In this document: piece after piece, positions 59,264-64,000 of the stretch
Layout of the letters: every line of letters begins with the position of its first letter
How positions within the stretch are numbered: the first letter of the stretch is position 1
DNA from: Ignavibacteriales bacterium
Lineage (GTDB): Bacteria > Bacteroidota > Ignavibacteria > Ignavibacteriales > Ignavibacteriaceae
Assembly (NCBI GenBank): GCA_016700155.1
Contig: CP065001.1
Coordinates: 4,154,001 to 4,218,000, forward strand
Direction: 5' to 3'
DNA: 64,000 nt
The notes under the pieces: model-generated
The model's input: the letters and a program-made list of their open reading frames with translations, nothing else
Told to the model about the DNA's origin: nothing
Database searches by the model: none
Program-made: the position numbers and the translations under genes

Positions 59264-61788
59264 AATTCAGCAAGAAATATGGTCTGTTAAAATATCTTTT
59301 ATTCTTTTTTGTTTTATTTAATCTGATCTCATGCGGAACAATGCAAAAATCATCATTGACTGAAATTAAAATAAATGAAGGATGGGAAGTTTCATCTGGT
59401 GATGATTCGATATCTTTTTCAACTAATGTTCCTAATGAAATTCATATTGATCTTTTTAATAATGGATTCATTGAACATCCATACTTCAACGACAATGAAA
59501 AAAAAGTTCAATGGGTTGCTGAGAATGACTGGACGTATAAAAAAGTCTTTGATGTTGAGTCATCCTTTTTATCTGGTGAAAATGCTGAATTGGTCTTTGA
59601 AGGTATTGATACGTACGCGGATGTATTTCTTAATAATAAAAAAATCCTTTACACTGATAACCAGTTCAGAGAATGGCGGGTGAATGTAAAAGATGCTCTG
59701 AAAGAGAAAGACAATGAGTTAAGGCTGGTCATATACTCTCCGTTCAAAATTGAAAAACAAAAAGTTAAAGAATACGGATTTCAGCCGCCTGATGATTCAA
59801 GAATATTTACTCGTAAAGCACAATACGTTTACGGCTGGGATTGGGCTCCCCGGCTTGTCACTTCAGGAATATGCAAAGGTGTAAAATTAGTTTCCTGGAA
59901 TGGTCCCGAATTAAAAGACGTTTTCATTGTTCAGGATTCGTTGTCAAAAGAGAAGACATTGCTTACAGCAAAGTTTGAAATTAATTCTTTTGATGATGAT
60001 GAGGTCATACTTTCTGTAAATGATGTTGAACAAAAAGTAAAGCTGGTTCCGGGCAATCAGGTTGTTGAAATTAAATTTTCTATTGACAATCCTGAACTAT
60101 GGTGGACAAACGGATTAGGCAGTCATCATCTTTATAAATTCAACTGTTCGATGTTTCATGAAAAACATGGTTTACAATCAGTTGACAAGAAAATTGGTTT
60201 AAGAACTATAGAACTTGTGCAGGAACCGGATTCAATCGGAACAACATTTTATTTTAAACTTAACGGTATTCCGGTTTTTATGAAAGGGGCCAATTACATT
60301 CCGCTTCAAATGATGGGCGCGGGCATAGATTCAAATAAATATCAGCAGTTAGTAAATGCTGCCGCTGACGCGAACATGAATATGCTGCGTGTTTGGGGCG
60401 GCGGGATTTATGAAGACGATTTGTTCTATGATCTGTGTGATGAAAAAGGAATTCTGGTCTGGCAGGATTTTATGTTCGCCAACGGAATGTATCCTGCTGA
60501 TTCGTTAATGATAAATAATATCCGCATAGAAGCAGAAGAGCAAATAAAACGCCTGCGCAATCACCCGTCATTAGCGCTGTGGTGCGGCAATAATGAAATC
60601 GCTGAAGGCTGGGCAAACTGGGGATGGAAAAACAATTTTACTCCTGAACAACAGAAAAAAATGAGTGATGATTACAACAAAATATTTCATCAAACACTTC
60701 CTGGATTAGTTGAAACATTTTCACCGGACATTCCTTACCGGGCATCATCGCCGCAGTACGGAAGAGGAAATCCTAAAAGTCAGTACGAAGGCGATTCACA
60801 TTACTGGGGAGTGTGGCACGATGCCGAGCCATTTGAAAATTACGAAAATAAAGTGCCGCGTTTCATGAGTGAATTCGGATTTCAATCATATCCCTCTTTA
60901 TCAACACTTGAAAAATATTTTAAAGAAGAAGACCTTCTTTTTGAATCACCTGTTTTGCAGACCCATCAGAAGCATAAAAGAGGAAATGAACTGATAAAAA
61001 CTTATATGGAACGCGACTATCATATTCCCACAGACTTTTCAAAGTTCATTTATGTAAGTCAGCTTTTGCAGGCGGAAGGAATTGCAAAAGGAATTGAAGC
61101 ACACCGCAGAGCAATGCCGTATTGTCTGGGCTCATTATACTGGCAGCTTAATGATTGCTGGCCCGTTATTTCCTGGTCGGGGATCGACAACGAAGGAAGA
61201 TGGAAGGCTCTTCATTACTTTGCTAAAAGATATTTCAGCCCGGTGATGATATCGGTTTCAGAAGAACAGGATGAGCTAAAGATATTCATTGTGAACGACA
61301 CGAAAGAAAATTTTTACGCAAAACTTTTGATTACCGTCAATGATTTTAATGGCAATAAAATTTATTCTGAGGAAAAGAATGTTGAGGTGAAAGAAAACTC
61401 CTCTTACTGTTATAAAGAACTCAACCTGAGAACAATAAATTACTTTGAACGGAATACTTCATTCGTAAACATAAAATTGATATCTGATAAAGAATCCATT
61501 GCAGATAAAAATTTCTTTTTTGTAAGGCCAAAAGAAATGAAATTATCTAAACCGGAAATTATTCTAAGCAGCGAACCATTTAAAGACGGGTTAAAGATTA
61601 CTTTAACAACAAATGTACTTGCTAAAAATGTTTTTATAGAGGCAGATGTTGATGGAAGATTCTCCGACAACTTCTTTGATTTAATTTCTGGTGAAAGGAA
61701 AGAAATTATTTTCTATTCAACTTATGCGGAAAAAGAGCCACGGTTTAATTTTATTTCTTTGTGGGACATAAAAAGCCGACTCAAATAA
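59260..61788 (+). CDS. Beta-mannosidase lipoprotein (GH2)
   Basis: The 842-aa protein starts at a TTG overlapping the previous stop. A lipoprotein signal with lipobox LISC is followed by the GH2 sugar-binding, sandwich and TIM-barrel domains. The general acid is Glu446 in CGNNEI and the nucleophile Glu538 in MSEFGFQS, with RVWGGGIYEDDLFYDLCDEKGI as the family hallmark. It removes terminal beta-mannose from oligosaccharides, probably in the periplasm or on the outer membrane. A GH92 alpha-mannosidase gene on the other strand lies nearby. Confidence 0.93.
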   Translation: MKFSKKYGLLKYLLFFFVLFNLISCGTMQKSSLTEIKINEGWEVSSGDDSISFSTNVPNEIHIDLFNNGFIEHPYFNDNEKKVQWVAENDWTYKKVFDVESSFLSGENAELVFEGIDTYADVFLNNKKILYTDNQFREWRVNVKDALKEKDNELRLVIYSPFKIEKQKVKEYGFQPPDDSRIFTRKAQYVYGWDWAPRLVTSGICKGVKLVSWNGPELKDVFIVQDSLSKEKTLLTAKFEINSFDDDEVILSVNDVEQKVKLVPGNQVVEIKFSIDNPELWWTNGLGSHHLYKFNCSMFHEKHGLQSVDKKIGLRTIELVQEPDSIGTTFYFKLNGIPVFMKGANYIPLQMMGAGIDSNKYQQLVNAAADANMNMLRVWGGGIYEDDLFYDLCDEKGILVWQDFMFANGMYPADSLMINNIRIEAEEQIKRLRNHPSLALWCGNNEIAEGWANWGWKNNFTPEQQKKMSDDYNKIFHQTLPGLVETFSPDIPYRASSPQYGRGNPKSQYEGDSHYWGVWHDAEPFENYENKVPRFMSEFGFQSYPSLSTLEKYFKEEDLLFESPVLQTHQKHKRGNELIKTYMERDYHIPTDFSKFIYVSQLLQAEGIAKGIEAHRRAMPYCLGSLYWQLNDCWPVISWSGIDNEGRWKALHYFAKRYFSPVMISVSEEQDELKIFIVNDTKENFYAKLLITVNDFNGNKIYSEEKNVEVKENSSYCYKELNLRTINYFERNTSFVNIKLISDKESIADKNFFFVRPKEMKLSKPEIILSSEPFKDGLKITLTTNVLAKNVFIEADVDGRFSDNFFDLISGERKEIIFYSTYAEKEPRFNFISLWDIKSRLK

Positions 61789-61799
61789 GATTGTTTAAT

Positions 61800-62339
61800 T
61801 TATTCTTTGATCATATATAACTTATTATCCTCCACAAGGTAAAGCATAGGCGCGACTTTAATTTTTGGATAACGCAAACGAAGCCGGATTGTTTCACTCA
61901 GCACAAAATCAATTTCATTCCCTATCTCAAACATAGGCGCAAACTGGTTGAAGTGTTCTTCTGCCTGTTCTTTTGTCCACCCCGCGCGTTCACTTAATCC
62001 TTTTATAAATAATTCTTTTCTTTGAACGAGGTTCACCATCCCGCAGTTGTTATGCCCGATCAAAGCGATGTGCTGAACATCACCAACTGAAATTGCATAA
62101 GAAACCTTAAACTCACTGTAACGGAGATTCGCCCCTCCTGAACGGATTATGAACGCGAAGTTCTCAGGTATGTGAAGATGTTTGCGGTTATCCATACACA
62201 TCCCAATTAAAAGTTTTGCGTTTGAGTAAACATCATATTCTTTGTCAAGATTATGATACTCAAGTAATAATCCAATCGGTGTGTTTTGATATTCTGCGGG
62301 GATATCGTTCTTGCTATTTATACTTAATAGTCTGTTCAT
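61800..62339 (-). CDS. Beta-class carbonic-anhydrase-like protein
   Basis: The protein is about 179 aa. The ATG at 62339 follows AAGAGAG and avoids an overlap with the GH92 gene that a longer frame would need. The zinc site is formed by CMDNR and HNNCG, matching the CxDxR and HxxC pattern of beta-carbonic anhydrases. It would interconvert CO2 and bicarbonate, although the family also includes CS2 and COS hydrolases. It is downstream of the GH92 gene on the same strand. Confidence 0.85.
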   Translation of the reverse strand: MNRLLSINSKNDIPAEYQNTPIGLLLEYHNLDKEYDVYSNAKLLIGMCMDNRKHLHIPENFAFIIRSGGANLRYSEFKVSYAISVGDVQHIALIGHNNCGMVNLVQRKELFIKGLSERAGWTKEQAEEHFNQFAPMFEIGNEIDFVLSETIRLRLRYPKIKVAPMLYLVEDNKLYMIKE

Positions 62340-62367
62340 AAAACTCTCTTTTAATTTGAGGATTAAA

Positions 62368-64000
62368 TTATTTTTCACTGCTCAATGAATATGGTAACGA
62401 ATCTTTTGATTGTCCAAGTTCTTTGTTTGGAGCGGAACCCATTTCAAAAATTAATTCGCCGCCGTTCATAATATCTTCGTGAAGGATAAAAAGTTTATCA
62501 TACTTTTTTCCGTTCAAAGTGATGCTTTGAATATAAATATTTTTTTCGTTGAGATTGTTAGCCGTAATTCTGAATGACTTTCCATTCTCAAGATTAATAT
62601 TTGCTTTACTCAAGCCTGGTGTGCCGATAACATATTCGTTTGAACCCGGGCAGACTGGGTAAAATCCCATAACACTAAAAATATACCACGCAGACATTTG
62701 TCCACAGTCATCGTTGCCGCAAAGTCCGTCAACTGCGTTGCGATAAAAATGATTTGTGATTTCATTTACTTTTTCCTGTGTTTTCCACGGAGCGCCGGCA
62801 TAGTTGTAAAGATAAGGAACGTGATGGCTTGGTTCATTGCCGTGAACATAACCACCGAGAATTCCGGCAGCGCTTATATCTTCGGAATGTTGAAAATGTT
62901 CTGCATCCAAACCCATATTAAAAAGTGAATCCAGATGTGAAATAAAATTTTCGTTTCCACTGTAAAGATCAATCAAACCGCTTACATCGTGCGGAACATA
63001 TAACGAATAATTCCATGAATTACCTTCGATAAATCCCTGACGCTCTGTGCTCATAGGATCAAAAGGTGAAAACCATGAACCATCAGAATTTTTCGGACGA
63101 ATGAATTTTATATTCTTGTCAAACAATTGACTAAATGAATTTGCTCTCTTCTTAAACACATCTTTGATATGATCATTACCCGCAATATCGGCAAGCTTGT
63201 AAATTGTCCAGTCATCATAAGCGTACTCTAATGTTTTTGATGCTGCGTTTGAATTAAGATCCATAGGAACAAAACCGTAATCCATGTAAGAATCAATTCC
63301 ATCATACTTGCCGTAGGTCGCGCTCATAACGCAGGCGCTCAAAGCATCATTAAGATTGAAGCTTCTTATTCCTTTCATGTATGCATCAACAATTACTGGA
63401 ACGGAATGATAACCTATCATACACCAGTTTTCATTTGCGTGATGCGACCATACGGGAAGTATTTTATGAACACTCTGCTGCTGATGTGCAAGCATTGAGT
63501 TGATCATATCGCCCGTTCGCTGCTGCTGAACAATTGTGAACAAAGGATGAAGCGCACGGTAAGTATCCCACAAAGAAAATGTTGTATAGTTTGTAAAGTT
63601 TTCGGATTTGTGAATATTCTGATCAAGTCCACGGTAAGAACCATCAACATCCATATAAAATGTTGGTCCCAAGAACGAATGATAGAGCGCTGTGTAGAAA
63701 ATTGTTTTCTTCTCTTTGGTGGTTTCAACTTTGATTTTGCTTAGTTCATTTTCCCACATTTGTTCCGCTTCGGATTTTGTTTGATCAAAATTCCAGTGAG
63801 GAATTTCTGCGGTTAAATTTTTTAATGCCCCTTCTGTACTTACAGCAGACAGTGCAAATTTTATTTGAAGCGATTCATCTTTGTTCATATCAAAGTTAAA
63901 GTATGCGCGAACTTTCTTTCCTGCCATTTCCGGGAAGTTTTCAAATTCATTAAACTTTCTGTAGAAGCCGTTATAAATTATTTGCTCATCATTCTTATAG
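62368..64000 (-). CDS. GH92 alpha-1,2-mannosidase, 5' end beyond the window
   Basis: This frame stays open to the window edge, so the N-terminal signal and first domain are missing. The visible 543 codons carry the GH92 catalytic (alpha/alpha)6 domain: LWDTYRALHPLFT, WSHHANENWCMIGYHSVPVI, HGNEPSHHVPYLY with the catalytic acid Glu, and CGNDDCGQMSAWY. GH92 enzymes are Ca-dependent exo-alpha-mannosidases that trim mannan or N-glycans. With the GH2 beta-mannosidase it forms a mannose-glycan pair. Confidence 0.95.
   Translation of the reverse strand, partial: YKNDEQIIYNGFYRKFNEFENFPEMAGKKVRAYFNFDMNKDESLQIKFALSAVSTEGALKNLTAEIPHWNFDQTKSEAEQMWENELSKIKVETTKEKKTIFYTALYHSFLGPTFYMDVDGSYRGLDQNIHKSENFTNYTTFSLWDTYRALHPLFTIVQQQRTGDMINSMLAHQQQSVHKILPVWSHHANENWCMIGYHSVPVIVDAYMKGIRSFNLNDALSACVMSATYGKYDGIDSYMDYGFVPMDLNSNAASKTLEYAYDDWTIYKLADIAGNDHIKDVFKKRANSFSQLFDKNIKFIRPKNSDGSWFSPFDPMSTERQGFIEGNSWNYSLYVPHDVSGLIDLYSGNENFISHLDSLFNMGLDAEHFQHSEDISAAGILGGYVHGNEPSHHVPYLYNYAGAPWKTQEKVNEITNHFYRNAVDGLCGNDDCGQMSAWYIFSVMGFYPVCPGSNEYVIGTPGLSKANINLENGKSFRITANNLNEKNIYIQSITLNGKKYDKLFILHEDIMNGGELIFEMGSAPNKELGQSKDSLPYSLSSEK

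Overview
The window is an AT-rich stretch of a Gram-negative chromosome that looks like an Ignavibacteria-type member of the Bacteroidota/Chlorobiota group. Four secreted proteins end in a type IX secretion (T9SS) sorting domain containing the YPNPFNPSTTI or YPNPFNPTTKI motif, which is typical of that lineage. Outer-membrane barrel proteins, lipoproteins and a DUF5686 protein agree with this. No tRNA, rRNA, CRISPR array or intact insertion sequence was recognised.

Layout. 1-4224 is a restriction-modification or defence-type island. It holds the C-terminal end of a cytosine-C5 DNA methyltransferase, a 764-aa protein with two GHKL ATPase modules, a receiver protein whose C-terminal half carries a HEPN-type R-N-x3-H motif, a convergent Mig-type T:G mismatch glycosylase, and a decayed HNH endonuclease. 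4225-4531 is packed with dispersed palindromic repeats. 4582-20921 is a mixed region: a secreted metallo-beta-lactamase-fold protein, a potassium channel, a lipoprotein, secreted T9SS cargo (a YD-repeat-like protein, a subtilase and a seven-repeat RCC1 protein), a DUF5686 protein, an RRM protein, and the YdeI, SMUG2-like and SdpI genes.

21122-32901 is the replication origin region. dnaA, dnaN, recF, dciA, gyrB and gyrA run leftward, and rpmH, rnpA, yidD and yidC run rightward. DnaA boxes lie on both sides of dnaA, and the dnaA-dnaN gap carries a box followed by a DnaA-trio-like element next to very AT-rich DNA, so the origin looks bipartite. A type Vd patatin autotransporter follows yidC.

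35866-50835 is almost entirely on the minus strand. It starts with a WYL regulator group and an exported hydrolase group (HELGH metallopeptidase, PIG-L deacetylase, agmatine-deiminase-like lipoprotein, M19 dipeptidase). A long series of small accessory enzymes follows (VOC, SnoaL, DHFR-like, MATE, DUF1801, SRPBCC, GNAT, alpha/beta hydrolase, DUF4287). A RhuM-phospholipase-D fusion gene, bracketed by two related hairpins, comes next. A PerR-like regulator then sits directly upstream of katG. The right end has a GlxA/AraC regulator, glycogen synthase with a methyltransferase, and mannose-glycan enzymes: a GH2 beta-mannosidase lipoprotein and a GH92 alpha-mannosidase cut by the window edge, with a beta-carbonic anhydrase between them.

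The best candidate for an undescribed system is the left-edge cassette: methyltransferase, dual-GHKL sensor, receiver-HEPN effector and Mig glycosylase. All assignments come from reading translated sequence by eye; no database search was run.
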